The position numbers and the translations under genes are program-made. This document shows positions 49,220-57,275 of a stretch of DNA of 64,000 nt, in pieces. Numbering within the stretch: position 1 is the stretch's first letter; each line of letters starts with the position of its first letter. This stretch comes from Pseudomonas viciae (lineage in GTDB: Bacteria > Pseudomonadota > Gammaproteobacteria > Pseudomonadales > Pseudomonadaceae), in assembly GCF_004786035.1 (NCBI RefSeq), contig NZ_CP035088.1, forward strand, positions 4,786,001-4,850,000, given 5' to 3'. The notes under the pieces were generated by a model. That model did not search any database and had not been told where the DNA came from. It worked only from the letters and a program-made list of their open reading frames with translations.

Positions 49220-49777
49220 ATGCAAGACGACGACTTTTCCCTGTTCAAAAGTGCGATCCAGGGCGTAAAACCGATCAAGCACGATCGCGCCGAGACCGGC
49301 AAACCCAAGGCCGATCGCGCACAGATCGCCAAGCTGCGCCAGGCCGCCACCGTGCGCACCGACGCCACCACCGTGGATGGCCTGTCCGATCAGTTCGTGA
49401 TCGACGTAGGCCCTGAAGACGAGTTGATGTGGGCGCGCGACGGCGTCCAGGAAAGCCAGATGCGCAAGCTGAAGGTTGGCCAGATCCCCTTCGAAGGCAG
49501 CCTCGACCTGCACGGCATGACCGTCGAAAAGGCCCGGGAAACCCTCTGGGCCTTCCTGGCCGAAGCCACCAAATTCGAAATCCGCTGCGTGCGCGTCACC
49601 CACGGCAAAGCCGTGCGCCTGGATGGCAAGCGGCCGATGATCAAGAGCCACGTCAACACCTGGCTGCGCCAGCACCCGCAAGTGCTGGGCTTCACCTCCT
49701 GCCAGGCGAAACACGGTGGAGCCGGCGCGGTGTACGTGATGCTCAAGCGCACCATGATGGAAGGTCGCGACGAGTAG
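49220..49777 (+). CDS. Smr-domain (MutS2 C-terminal-like) protein
   Basis: A 185-residue protein with a basic linker (1-85) and a C-terminal Smr domain. SLDLHGMTVEKARETLWAFL near 95, RVTHGKAVRLDGK near 127 and CQAKHGGAGAVYVML near 165 are the LDxHG, THGxG-like and GG-x-G-V-V core motifs. Smr domains are nicking endonucleases in MutS2 and in stand-alone SmrA/SmrB; SmrB cleaves mRNA at collided ribosomes. GGAGG lies just before the ATG. In Pseudomonas this gene directly precedes folE; here folE is cut. Confidence 0.9.
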   Translation: MQDDDFSLFKSAIQGVKPIKHDRAETGKPKADRAQIAKLRQAATVRTDATTVDGLSDQFVIDVGPEDELMWARDGVQESQMRKLKVGQIPFEGSLDLHGMTVEKARETLWAFLAEATKFEIRCVRVTHGKAVRLDGKRPMIKSHVNTWLRQHPQVLGFTSCQAKHGGAGAVYVMLKRTMMEGRDE

Positions 49778-49854
49778 CGCCCGATTGCCGAGCTTGCAGC
49801 GCCGTGTCCGCCACCGTACCCTTGCCCTTTGCGTAAAATCCCACAGGTAGTTTC

Positions 49855-49887
49855 ATGTCTCTGGAACAGAATTACACCGCTATGTAG
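49855..49887 (+). pseudogene. folE: 5' remnant of folE (GTP cyclohydrolase I)
   Basis: ATG TCT CTG GAA CAG AAT TAC ACC GCT encodes MSLEQNYTA, the first nine residues of Pseudomonas FolE, preceded by an AGGTAG ribosome site. The next codons read ATG TAG, and no FolE sequence follows. The gene is broken after the first bases of codon 10, and foreign sequence begins. FolE makes dihydroneopterin triphosphate for folate; another folE copy, or a 5' end rebuilt at the other island border, is expected. Confidence 0.8.
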
Positions 49888-49972
49888 GGCGGGTTCAGCT
49901 TGGTGTTCAGAGGTAATGAAATCGGGGGGTTTGTGCTTAGCGCTACCTGATTTCTCTCGCCACAACGCAACC

Positions 49973-49992
49973 ATTGGTACGGAAATTGGTAC
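49973..49992. repeat. Tandem ATTGGTAC repeat near the island border
   Basis: ATTGGTACGGAA and ATTGGTACGAGAA start 12 bases apart, about 90 bases inside the junction. Short direct repeats at this distance resemble the arm-type sites of tyrosine integrases (inference). Confidence 0.4.
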
Positions 49993-50011
49993 GAGAACTC
50001 ATGCATCCCAG

Positions 50012-50047
50012 AGCCCCGCGTCGGTAGAAACGACACGGGGCTTTTCT
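50012..50047 (+). terminator. Hairpin with U-tract near the island border
   Basis: AGCCCCGCGTCG / CGACACGGGGCT, one mismatch, loop GTAGAAA, followed by TTTTC on the plus strand. Confidence 0.7.
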
Positions 50048-50370
50048 TAGCTGGAGCCCCCCTTTTTGCTCGCTCAGTGTTGGCTTTCGGCCAGAAGCGG
50101 ACATTCATAGATCGGAGCGCGTGTACACACCCGACCATAGACACGCTATCCACAGATTATGTAGCCTCAGGGAAGGTCTTGTCCCTTCTGCTCAATTGCT
50201 AGTTGGCTTTTTTCAAGCGTTTAGTTCAAGGGAATCAAGGGGTTACGAATATAGGGAAGGTTTTGCGACAGATGTGGCGCAACTACTCAATAAATGTCGC
50301 CTACCTGTAGCTATGTGCACCTAGCTAGATTAAGTCACTTCAATGTTATTATCGGCACTAATTAAAGGTA

Positions 50371-51030
50371 ATGCTAATAGTGAAAGAAACCCTTGGCAGG
50401 TTATATTTATGGCAAATAGCCCTCAATAAAATCATTGATCTTCTGGCACTCAGGCAACGAGTTGATCGCTTCTGCAACACTGGAAGGCCTCTGCATATCA
50501 CCGAATTATATGATGATGAGCGCAGAAGATTGAAAACTGGCCTGCACCTTGATGGGGAGGCACTGGACAGCTTCGAAAAAGAACATGGCTCTTTATTTCC
50601 TGATGTTCATGACATCCATCTTATTCACGAGCTAATAACTGAAGAAATAATAATTAAATTCTGCACTATATTTAACGATGCCTATGGGAAAGCAGGGGTT
50701 ATTGCCACCAATAAGAAAGCGTTTCGGGAGCCGATTCTCGACGAGATAATTTCAGAGGCTTTTTCCGGTGATATTAAAATAAAAGTTAATAAATTTATAG
50801 AAACCGCCAAATCATACCGAAACAAGCACGGCGCTCACTTTGACCAAGAAAGCTTTACAATGACGCATGGCGATAAAAATCCCGATGAAGATGGGGTTAT
50901 TTATAGCGTAGGCTGGAGTAGCGCTTTATTGACTTTTAATTGGGAGTTTGTAAGTGACATCATCCCCGCTTTAAATAAATCCTTAAATAATTATATTAAA
51001 AAACTACAAAAAGAAGCCGGCATAATTTAG
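50371..51030 (+). CDS. Unknown protein with HEPN-like RN-x4-H motif (first cassette)
   Basis: A 219-residue, AT-rich gene unlike its core-genome neighbours. The protein is mostly helical, with long helices around 5-35, 65-105 and 120-148, then SYRNKHGAHF (Arg150, His156), similar to the R-x(4-6)-H motif of HEPN RNases and toxins. The C-terminus is a Lys/Asn-rich helix. The start may instead be GTG 50380, which is better spaced from AAAGG. An attC-like site begins just after the stop, making this a probable integron cassette. HEPN assignment is tentative. Confidence 0.65.
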   Translation: MLIVKETLGRLYLWQIALNKIIDLLALRQRVDRFCNTGRPLHITELYDDERRRLKTGLHLDGEALDSFEKEHGSLFPDVHDIHLIHELITEEIIIKFCTIFNDAYGKAGVIATNKKAFREPILDEIISEAFSGDIKIKVNKFIETAKSYRNKHGAHFDQESFTMTHGDKNPDEDGVIYSVGWSSALLTFNWEFVSDIIPALNKSLNNYIKKLQKEAGII

Positions 51031-51041
51031 AAAGTGGCTTT

Positions 51042-51127
51042 GGCACATAATAATTGGTTCAAATCGGTTGCTCCGCTCACTGGGACGGGCTAAATCCCGT
51101 CCCCTGCCCCTTACCTAATCGTTAGAG
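51042..51127. repeat. attC-like recombination site 1 (integron cassette end)
   Basis: It starts with CATAATAATTGG, contains a hairpin GGGACGGG-CTAAAT-CCCGTCCC and ends CCTAATCGTTAGAG. The 3' core GTTAGAG (51121-51127) is close to GTTRRRY, and the 5' core is degenerate. It is clearly related to the site at 51868-51944, sharing AATTGG, the CGCT-ACTGGGAC stretch and TAATCGTTAG. Confidence 0.65.
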
Positions 51128-51138
51128 TGACCAAATCC

Positions 51139-51873
51139 ATGGACACGGAAATAATTTTAGACTGTTCCGACCAAAACACAGCATGGTCAACTGTCTGTAA
51201 AATATTGAACACAGATAAATCGACTCTTGCCTTACTGCTCAAGCCACTCGATCCTTATCAGGATCACACATATAAACCGGAAGAATACATTTACAAGGAA
51301 GTTTACAATGCGCTTGGAAGCTCTAGATCAGAGATTAAGGCGATGTGGTTTCATGGTACTAGAACTAATGACATAGCCTCTTTCCACACAAGAGGAATTC
51401 TCCCTAAGAGCGCAATAAAGAAAGATATAGAACATGCTCTAATTTCTCTATCTTCTGGAATAGAAAGGAAAGGAAATAATCGATTCAGCATGTCAATCCA
51501 GGCAAAACAAACCCCTGCTGATGAAGGGCCCTTTGCTGTCCTTTTTAAAGAGGTAGCGATTCATGCTCCAGGAGCCAATCATAGCTACTTAGACACTCCA
51601 GAAATGATTGAAGATATCGCAGGAACCTTACTTGGTGAAAATTATGACAAGCTTGTCATGCGATACAGGTCAATAACAAAGCCATATGTGATAACTTTCG
51701 TAGGAGAGGCCGGCCAACATGAGTTGTCGCTGGCGCTTTGGTATCTTCATTCAATTGTCGATGGTGATCCACCCGTAGATGCTGCGGAAAGGGCTAATAC
51801 TTGTTTCAATTCTAATGGCATAACGATAGACCCCATGAGGATTATTAGGTATGAACTAATAGATAATGTATAA
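51139..51873 (+). CDS. Unknown protein with ART/PARP-like H-G-T motif (second cassette)
   Basis: A 244-residue protein from an AT-rich gene. MWFHGTRTNDIASFHTRGILP (residues 69-89; His72, Gly73, Thr74, Gly86) looks like the first NAD-binding element of ADP-ribosyltransferase folds, where HGT is followed by a helix and a G-I/L-x-P turn. A later AIHAPGANHSYLDTPE is near 145, and the C-terminus ends DNV with the stop inside the attC core. I chose ATG 51139; GTG 51127 in frame is an alternative. The gene lies between two attC-like sites, so it is one complete cassette. ART function is inference. Confidence 0.65.
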   Translation: MDTEIILDCSDQNTAWSTVCKILNTDKSTLALLLKPLDPYQDHTYKPEEYIYKEVYNALGSSRSEIKAMWFHGTRTNDIASFHTRGILPKSAIKKDIEHALISLSSGIERKGNNRFSMSIQAKQTPADEGPFAVLFKEVAIHAPGANHSYLDTPEMIEDIAGTLLGENYDKLVMRYRSITKPYVITFVGEAGQHELSLALWYLHSIVDGDPPVDAAERANTCFNSNGITIDPMRIIRYELIDNV

Positions 51874-51944
51874 CAATTGGTGAAAATCGCTAACTTCGTT
51901 CGCTGGGACTGGCTAAAGCCCGCCCCTTAGCTTAATCGTTAGGT
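51868..51944. repeat. attC-like recombination site 2 (integron cassette end)
   Basis: A 77-bp element from GTATAAC (51868-51874, fits RYYYAAC) to GTTAGGT (51938-51944, fits GTTRRRY). The outer arms pair (TAACAATT with AATCGTTA) and the centre folds (GGGACTGGCT-AA-AGCCCGCCCC). The stop codon TAA of the upstream gene lies in the left core, which is typical of cassettes. Confidence 0.75.
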
Positions 51945-52444
51945 GCTTATGCACATTTTTCTCGGACTGGTTTCCGCTGCACTCCAATCCAGCCAAGGAT
52001 GCGGGCATTAGAGTCTGCTATTGGCCGAAAGCAGCCTTTACCACCAATGATGGATTGGACGGGTTAACCGCCGGACCTGCTGCTCCGCTTGCTTATGAAC
52101 GTTTTCCTTGTCCATCCCGTAGCAAATACTTAGCAATCGCGGCTTGGCCTCCTCCAATCGGTGCGGCGCTTCAAGTCAACCTGTCTCGCCGTACCTCCAC
52201 CTCCCCGCTCCATGCTGGCAGCAACAATCACAATCGCAGCGAGTGCTATCCTTTAACCCTTGGGCAACCGAGTCGATCCCCTTAGCTAGCTGCTAGCGAG
52301 AGGGGGAAAATTGAGTGGATAAAATCAGCTAAAGCATGTCACGACCACTGCTCAACGATGTGCTCACCGTACCGAAAATAGCGCCTTTTTTGGGCATGCT
52401 CGTCCGTACGCCCTAATCCTTTCACTACATCGAGGTTTTTTGCT
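51945..52444. other. 500 bases without a recognisable gene
   Basis: Follows the second attC-like site. Only short open frames occur: a 20-codon frame from 51949 and a 76-codon frame without ribosome site at 52055. GCTAGCTGCTAGC at about 52285 is a short palindrome. It could be a decayed cassette; I see no third attC site with confidence. Confidence 0.45.
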
Positions 52445-54490
52445 TTGATACCAATTCCTGAGGCGACGGATATTCCCGAGGCGACCATACACAAGGCTTT
52501 AACAAAGCTCTCCTGGAAACTACTTAAGAAAGAAATTGATAAGCTCTCCTTGCACAAACGTCCATTAGAATTGCTCCAAGTAGTCATGCGGTCCGACTCG
52601 CTAATAAACAAACGAAAAAATTTAGACAAATCAAAAAAACGTGACGTATTACTTAACGAACTAATTAATTACATAGAAATCAAAACCAAAGGTAAACACC
52701 TCGAAGCCTTCAAGAAAAAACTAGGTTTTTTTACCATCGCAGATGAATGCTTCAGCGAAATTTTAGAATTTGAAGGGAAGCTTTCGGCATTAAAGGATCT
52801 CACGCCTGCAACTAGAATCTGGGCCACACTAAATTGGTTCATCGGCGACGCAAACACCTTACAAAAAAAAATTGCAGATGAATTTCTTGGACCTGAGCCT
52901 GTTTTATTTAACACTCTCTCCGTACCTGGAGAGTCCGGCGAGCCAATCGATCCTTCTTCCTATCATGCTCAGCAAGTCGGAGCACTTGGCTCCGCGATTT
53001 TAATGGAGGCTTACCGTAACAACTGGTTCGATCCGGATGGGACTGTTGTAATCCCTGACAAAGTCGAAACTTCGGAAGAGGAGATTTTCAAGTCTGGCTC
53101 TATATTTTACAACGCAAATATTTGGGCGCTTATCGATGATTTACAAGAGCAAGTCCGCTTCCTTGGGCGTGATTTTTTTATTCATTCAAAAGACAAATAC
53201 ACTAACCCGCCGGGAGACTTTAAATTTGGAATTGAGTTTGGAGAGAACACTGACGCCGAAATTTTCGACCACGTCGCGGGAGTGAGAAACAACACAAGAG
53301 AATCATCAAATTTTTTTTCATTCAAAAGAGATAAACAACTAAACTCATTCCTCGATGCGACGGCAGCCATTACCGGCTCACACTCTGTCAAGGAACACTA
53401 TCTCGCATCCTCGTCTCTTTCAGTACTCTTGAATTACAACATACTAGAAGATGAAACCATTTACGAAGGATTAACTCTCACTGAATGGATCGAAGGATTT
53501 TGCGGTTTACGAGAATACTGCTCGAAACTACATTCCTCCTCCGCAGCAGCAGATGAAAAACCTCTCGGCTCTGAGCTGATCAGTTTCACTCGGGAGTCAA
53601 TCTTAGAACACCTCATGTCTCGTGGTGCATCACAAGAAAGCGCGGCGAATTTTATCGACAACATAACTTTTCACCGAAAAGCTAGAGACCTATTCGACAG
53701 CCCACTGATAAAAACCTCAAGCGGCTACGCTGTCGTTTCAGATATACTTTTAGACAGCGTAGCCAGTAGAGTTATAGCTTCAAATATATTAAGTCGAAAA
53801 GGCGAATTCAAATTAAAAGGCGGGGGACTAGAAAGCACACTTAAAGACATCTTCAACACAAATGGCATTGACGCGGTAAGTTACAAAAGAAAATTCCCTG
53901 AACCCGAAGGAGAATTTGAATATGACACGCTAGCACTATGGGATAACAAATTATTTGTCATGGAGTGTAAGAACAGGTGGCTTTGCGAAGGGCGGCCTGT
54001 TGCGATCTATAATTACCTTAAGCAAACTCGCAGTGATATAGCTCAAGTTAATAGGCTAATCACTGGCATAAAATCTCACCCAGAGATGGTAAGCGCCGCG
54101 TTTGGTCGCAACGTATCTTACGACGAAATAATTCCCTGCGTGGTTGGAGGCCTCCCTCACGCAATGCTAGACAGTATTTCCGGTATATACTTTACAGATA
54201 TTTCTATTATATCTAGATTCTTTTCCAAACGTTATTTTGATGTCGAATTCGGAGATGAAAACGACGGCGACTCGATACTGCTCTATGATCAGTGGAACGC
54301 AGATAAGCCTTCGGTTTCAGAATTTCTAAAAGCTATCTCCCGCCCTGTCCAAATTATTCTTGCACTGGGGGGTACGGACTTCAAAATTGTAGAAACTGCC
54401 GTGGGGTCTTCTATTCACTTAAAATCCAAGCTGATATCAAGCAAACACCTCGATCTCTCAGCCTACAAAGAACTGGTAAGTCAATTGTAG
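52445..54490 (+). CDS. 681-residue protein with PD-(D/E)XK nuclease-like C-terminal domain
   Basis: Large AT-rich gene beginning with TTG (52445); GAGG lies eight bases upstream, and the next ATG is 47 codons in. Residues 1-450 are a helical region with no domain I recognise. Around 455-545 lies a nuclease-like core: Glu463 in GLESTLKDIF, Asp494 in FEYDTLALWD, Glu507-x-Lys509 in FVMECKNRW and Gln534 in SDIAQVNRL, the order of PD-(D/E)XK folds (restriction, Mrr, NERD-like). A last segment of about 120 residues follows. No methylase is paired with it. A stand-alone defence effector is a reasonable inference. Confidence 0.7.
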   Translation: MIPIPEATDIPEATIHKALTKLSWKLLKKEIDKLSLHKRPLELLQVVMRSDSLINKRKNLDKSKKRDVLLNELINYIEIKTKGKHLEAFKKKLGFFTIADECFSEILEFEGKLSALKDLTPATRIWATLNWFIGDANTLQKKIADEFLGPEPVLFNTLSVPGESGEPIDPSSYHAQQVGALGSAILMEAYRNNWFDPDGTVVIPDKVETSEEEIFKSGSIFYNANIWALIDDLQEQVRFLGRDFFIHSKDKYTNPPGDFKFGIEFGENTDAEIFDHVAGVRNNTRESSNFFSFKRDKQLNSFLDATAAITGSHSVKEHYLASSSLSVLLNYNILEDETIYEGLTLTEWIEGFCGLREYCSKLHSSSAAADEKPLGSELISFTRESILEHLMSRGASQESAANFIDNITFHRKARDLFDSPLIKTSSGYAVVSDILLDSVASRVIASNILSRKGEFKLKGGGLESTLKDIFNTNGIDAVSYKRKFPEPEGEFEYDTLALWDNKLFVMECKNRWLCEGRPVAIYNYLKQTRSDIAQVNRLITGIKSHPEMVSAAFGRNVSYDEIIPCVVGGLPHAMLDSISGIYFTDISIISRFFSKRYFDVEFGDENDGDSILLYDQWNADKPSVSEFLKAISRPVQIILALGGTDFKIVETAVGSSIHLKSKLISSKHLDLSAYKELVSQL

Positions 54491-54655
54491 TTTTTGGGGC
54501 GGGCATCAACGCCCATCTCCTTAGTAGCATCCGCTGTCCGCTGCGGGTCAAAATTGTGCTTTTGATCGGCGGCTTACGGCCACGTCAGTCCTTTCTGCTA
54601 CCCTTGATGGTGCTTATGAATGGCACGCAAAACCGATATGCGCCGTAGTTGATAC

Positions 54656-55420
54656 CTAGCTAGGGACAAGCGTTATGTCCATCTTAAATTCGAGCGGATT
54701 GTGGCTCATTCTGAATAGCTTGATTTTCTTTTCGATAGCTATCGCAGTTATTTCCTCTTCAATTTTCGGACAACATTTTGACCCGAGATAAAGTGCTTTA
54801 GGACTAGGCATTGAAAGGCTTTCTTCACCATTCCCAGGCACTATCAAACGCCATTCTTTTTCATATTTCCAATCAATCGCCTTGTGAAGAGCAGGCAAAA
54901 GCGGTATTAAACTGGAGCTGACCCGAGAAAAATATCTACTAAGATCGAACAACTTGTCACGATAGAAAACTGGCCAAAGCTGCAACGCAATCGAACTCTT
55001 CTCGTTCGGCCCATACTCTATGGCAAACCCTTTATGCTCATTGGCATAGTGAGTCCACATTAGCATTGACTCAATCGACTCGCTAAAGCAGCAGATTCTC
55101 ATCGACTTCCTTATTGGAGCAAAGATCATATGATCAAGGATTTTTCTTTCCAGCTCATTTCCCCTTATTGCTACGCTGAAAAGCGAATCGTAAGGATCAT
55201 TAAACGATTCGGGCAATGTCATCCGAACTTGATTGTTCCGAAGATTACTTACGTCCCAGCAATTGCCACTCTCGTCATACCTTCCCAGACGATATTTGAA
55301 TATCGATTTAGGCATAACACTCTGCTTTAGAAGCTGTGCCGCCTTGATATCAGCCGCCATAAAATCATCTACTGTAGCAATTAGCTCCACAAGCTCGTCA
55401 TAAATCTTTTCCGCATCCAT
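54656..55420 (-). CDS. DUF2971 protein
   Basis: A 254-residue protein with DUF2971 signatures: LPESFNDPYDSLFSV near residue 75, MLMWTHYANEHKGFAIEYG near 120 and WKYEKEWRLIVPG near 182. DUF2971 proteins are common in mobile and defence islands, and their activity is unknown to me. ATG 55420 is chosen, with a weak GGAT upstream; an in-frame ATG at 55477 has no ribosome site. It is convergent with the nuclease-like gene and 62 bases downstream of umuC on the same strand. Confidence 0.82.
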   Translation of the reverse strand: MDAEKIYDELVELIATVDDFMAADIKAAQLLKQSVMPKSIFKYRLGRYDESGNCWDVSNLRNNQVRMTLPESFNDPYDSLFSVAIRGNELERKILDHMIFAPIRKSMRICCFSESIESMLMWTHYANEHKGFAIEYGPNEKSSIALQLWPVFYRDKLFDLSRYFSRVSSSLIPLLPALHKAIDWKYEKEWRLIVPGNGEESLSMPSPKALYLGSKCCPKIEEEITAIAIEKKIKLFRMSHNPLEFKMDITLVPS

Positions 55421-55482
55421 GGCTTTATCCGTACGCAGGCTCAGAGGTGAATGCAAGTGTAGTTGACTTATTTGCATTAAAA

Positions 55483-56760
55483 TTATTTACAGGCGACCAC
55501 CCACAATTGATCTAGCTTCGTAGTGAAACTTCGACTCATCATGCCTCGTCGCATCCCCCAATCTGGACTGACTGGTACGCTCGCTGATCGAAGCGTCCCG
55601 CTGCCCCATCGCCCGTTGACCTGGTCCAACACCGCCATCAGTTTCGTGGCGTCGATAGGCTGAGAGGTGGCAAACAGGTCCTCGGTGTACTCCCCTTGCT
55701 GACAAAGGTTCATCAACAGCACCTCAGCCTTGCTGTATTTGAAGCCCGGCCGGAATACCCGGTCGAGCGCGTCAACCGCAGCCTTGGTGAGCAACCGGAC
55801 ATCGTCGGTGGGGTACGGCAGGTCAATCAACACGCCGTCGGCGTACTTCGCCTCCTCGGGGTTAAACATACCGGTGCGGATGCTGACGCGGACCTTCTTG
55901 CACAGCGACTTCTGAGCCCTGAGCTTTTCCGAGGCGCGCATCATGTAGGTGGCCACCGCTTCCTTGATTGGTGCCAGCTCCGTGAGGCGCTTACCGAACA
56001 TCCGGCTACAGCAGATCTCCTGCTTCGGCGGGTTCGGCTCGTCCAGCTCCAGGCATGGCGTGCCGCCCAGCTCGCGGGCGGTCTTCTCGATCACCACGCT
56101 GAACTTCTTGCGCAGTGTCCATGGGTCAGCCTTCGCCAGGTCCATCGCTGTCTTGATGCCCATGGCGTCTAGGTGCAGTTTCATCTTGCGACCGACGCCC
56201 CAGACCTCGGCCACGTCCGTATTGCGCAGCACCCAGTCACGCTTGAACGGGTCGCAGATATCAACCACGCCGCCCGTTTGCACCTGGAGTCGCTTGGCCG
56301 TGTGATTCGCCAGCTTCGCCAGGGTTTTCGTGTGAGCGATCCCTACCCCAACCGGGATGCCGGTGCAGCGCAGCACCTGGCTGCGGATCTTCCGGCCGAG
56401 GGCATCCCGGCCGTCAATGCCGGTCAGATCCGCGAAGGCTTCATCGATGCTATAGACTTCGACGGCCGGCACCATCGATTCAATTAGAGTCATCACGCGC
56501 TCGCTCATGTCTCCATAGAGCGCGTAATTAGACGAGAACGGGACGATGCCGTGCTTCTGCAGCTTGTGCTTGATTTGGAAATACGGCTCGCCCATTTTCA
56601 CGTAGGGCTTGGCGTCGTAGCTTCGAGCGATCACACAGCCATCGTTGTTGCTTAGCACCACAATGGGCACACGGGCAAGATCCGGGCGGAACACTCTTTC
56701 GCAACTGGCGTAGAAGCTATTGCAATCGACCAGGGCGAAAACCGACTGGACTTTAGACAT
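55483..56760 (-). CDS. umuC: Y-family DNA polymerase V catalytic subunit UmuC (RulB-like)
   Basis: Error-prone translesion polymerase of 425 residues. The palm motifs FALVDCNSFYASCERVF at the N-terminus (metal Asp) and YSIDEAFADL near 103 (catalytic Asp-Glu) are intact; VGIAHTKTLAKLAN near 140 and VWGVGRKM (helix-hairpin-helix) near 190 follow. The C-terminal little-finger and UmuC-specific tail are complete. It overlaps umuD by eight bases. Plasmid- and phage-borne rulAB/umuDC copies are common in Pseudomonas; this one is island-borne. Confidence 0.96.
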   Translation of the reverse strand: MSKVQSVFALVDCNSFYASCERVFRPDLARVPIVVLSNNDGCVIARSYDAKPYVKMGEPYFQIKHKLQKHGIVPFSSNYALYGDMSERVMTLIESMVPAVEVYSIDEAFADLTGIDGRDALGRKIRSQVLRCTGIPVGVGIAHTKTLAKLANHTAKRLQVQTGGVVDICDPFKRDWVLRNTDVAEVWGVGRKMKLHLDAMGIKTAMDLAKADPWTLRKKFSVVIEKTARELGGTPCLELDEPNPPKQEICCSRMFGKRLTELAPIKEAVATYMMRASEKLRAQKSLCKKVRVSIRTGMFNPEEAKYADGVLIDLPYPTDDVRLLTKAAVDALDRVFRPGFKYSKAEVLLMNLCQQGEYTEDLFATSQPIDATKLMAVLDQVNGRWGSGTLRSASVPVSPDWGMRRGMMSRSFTTKLDQLWVVACK

Positions 56761-57178
56761 GGCTGCGCACGCTGCAGGTGATGACGCCCCAGATGACCAG
56801 TTCGTCGCCCTCGAGCACGTACCTCGGTGGGTACTTGGGGTTCTCCGATAGGAGAATCACCTCCTTCCCACGAATGCAGAGGCGCTTGCACACGGGTTCG
56901 TTGTTCAGCAGCGCCACGACGATGTGACCGTGCGCAGGTTCCATCGCACGGTCGACGACGGCTAGGTCCCCTTCAAAGATCCCAGCGCCTTGCATGCTCT
57001 CACCGGCGATGGAAACCAGGTAGACATGCGGGGCGCGAATGTTCAGAACCTCATCCAATGAGATGTGCGCTTCGATGTGGTCCGCCGCCGGGGACGGAAA
57101 CCCGGCGGGCACTCGAAACGAACACAGGGGCAGCTTCAAGCCACCCTCGGCAATAGGGCCTAGAATTGAATAGCTCAT
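56753..57178 (-). CDS. umuD: UmuD-like self-cleaving polymerase V accessory protein (RulA-like)
   Basis: S24-family protein of 141 residues. The self-cleavage site Ala25-Gly26 (RVPAGFPSP) and the catalytic dyad Ser61 (GESMQGAG) and Lys98 (NEPVCKRL) sit one residue beyond the E. coli numbering. RecA* triggers cleavage to UmuD', which assembles with UmuC. ATG 57178 is chosen; upstream in-frame ATG codons overlap the LexA box. The operon is under LexA control by the box at 57197-57212. Confidence 0.95.
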   Translation of the reverse strand: MSYSILGPIAEGGLKLPLCSFRVPAGFPSPAADHIEAHISLDEVLNIRAPHVYLVSIAGESMQGAGIFEGDLAVVDRAMEPAHGHIVVALLNNEPVCKRLCIRGKEVILLSENPKYPPRYVLEGDELVIWGVITCSVRSHV

Positions 57179-57196
57179 GACGCATGATCCAAAATA

Positions 57197-57212
57197 CTGT
57201 ACGAACATACAG
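57197..57212. promoter_or_regulatory. LexA (SOS) box between umuD and the SRAP gene
   Basis: CTGTACGAACATACAG fits CTGT-N8-ACAG exactly, flanked by ATA and TTA as in strong boxes. It is 19 bases before the umuD ATG and 64 before the SRAP ATG, so it may control both. Confidence 0.9.
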
Positions 57213-57275
57213 TTAACTTTGTACAAGGTTCGCGGTCAATTTTGTATAGGAAAAATCTGACAGGCGGGACAGCTC

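Larger units (their letters stand above)
49884..50370. other. Left end of the integrated island, no gene identified
   Basis: About 490 bases from the folE break to the first cassette gene. It holds two ATTGGTAC repeats, a terminator-like hairpin and short open frames without recognisable homology on either strand. No integrase fragment is convincing. Sequence turns AT-rich after about 50,330. Confidence 0.5.

Noticed and set aside
49872..50153. 93-codon minus-strand open frame as an integrase remnant
   Set aside because: No Arg-His-Arg-Tyr motifs or recognisable integrase sequence.
52055..52285. 76-codon plus-strand open frame as a third cassette gene
   Set aside because: No ribosome site, Pro/Ser/Arg-rich shadow-like composition, and no attC site after it.
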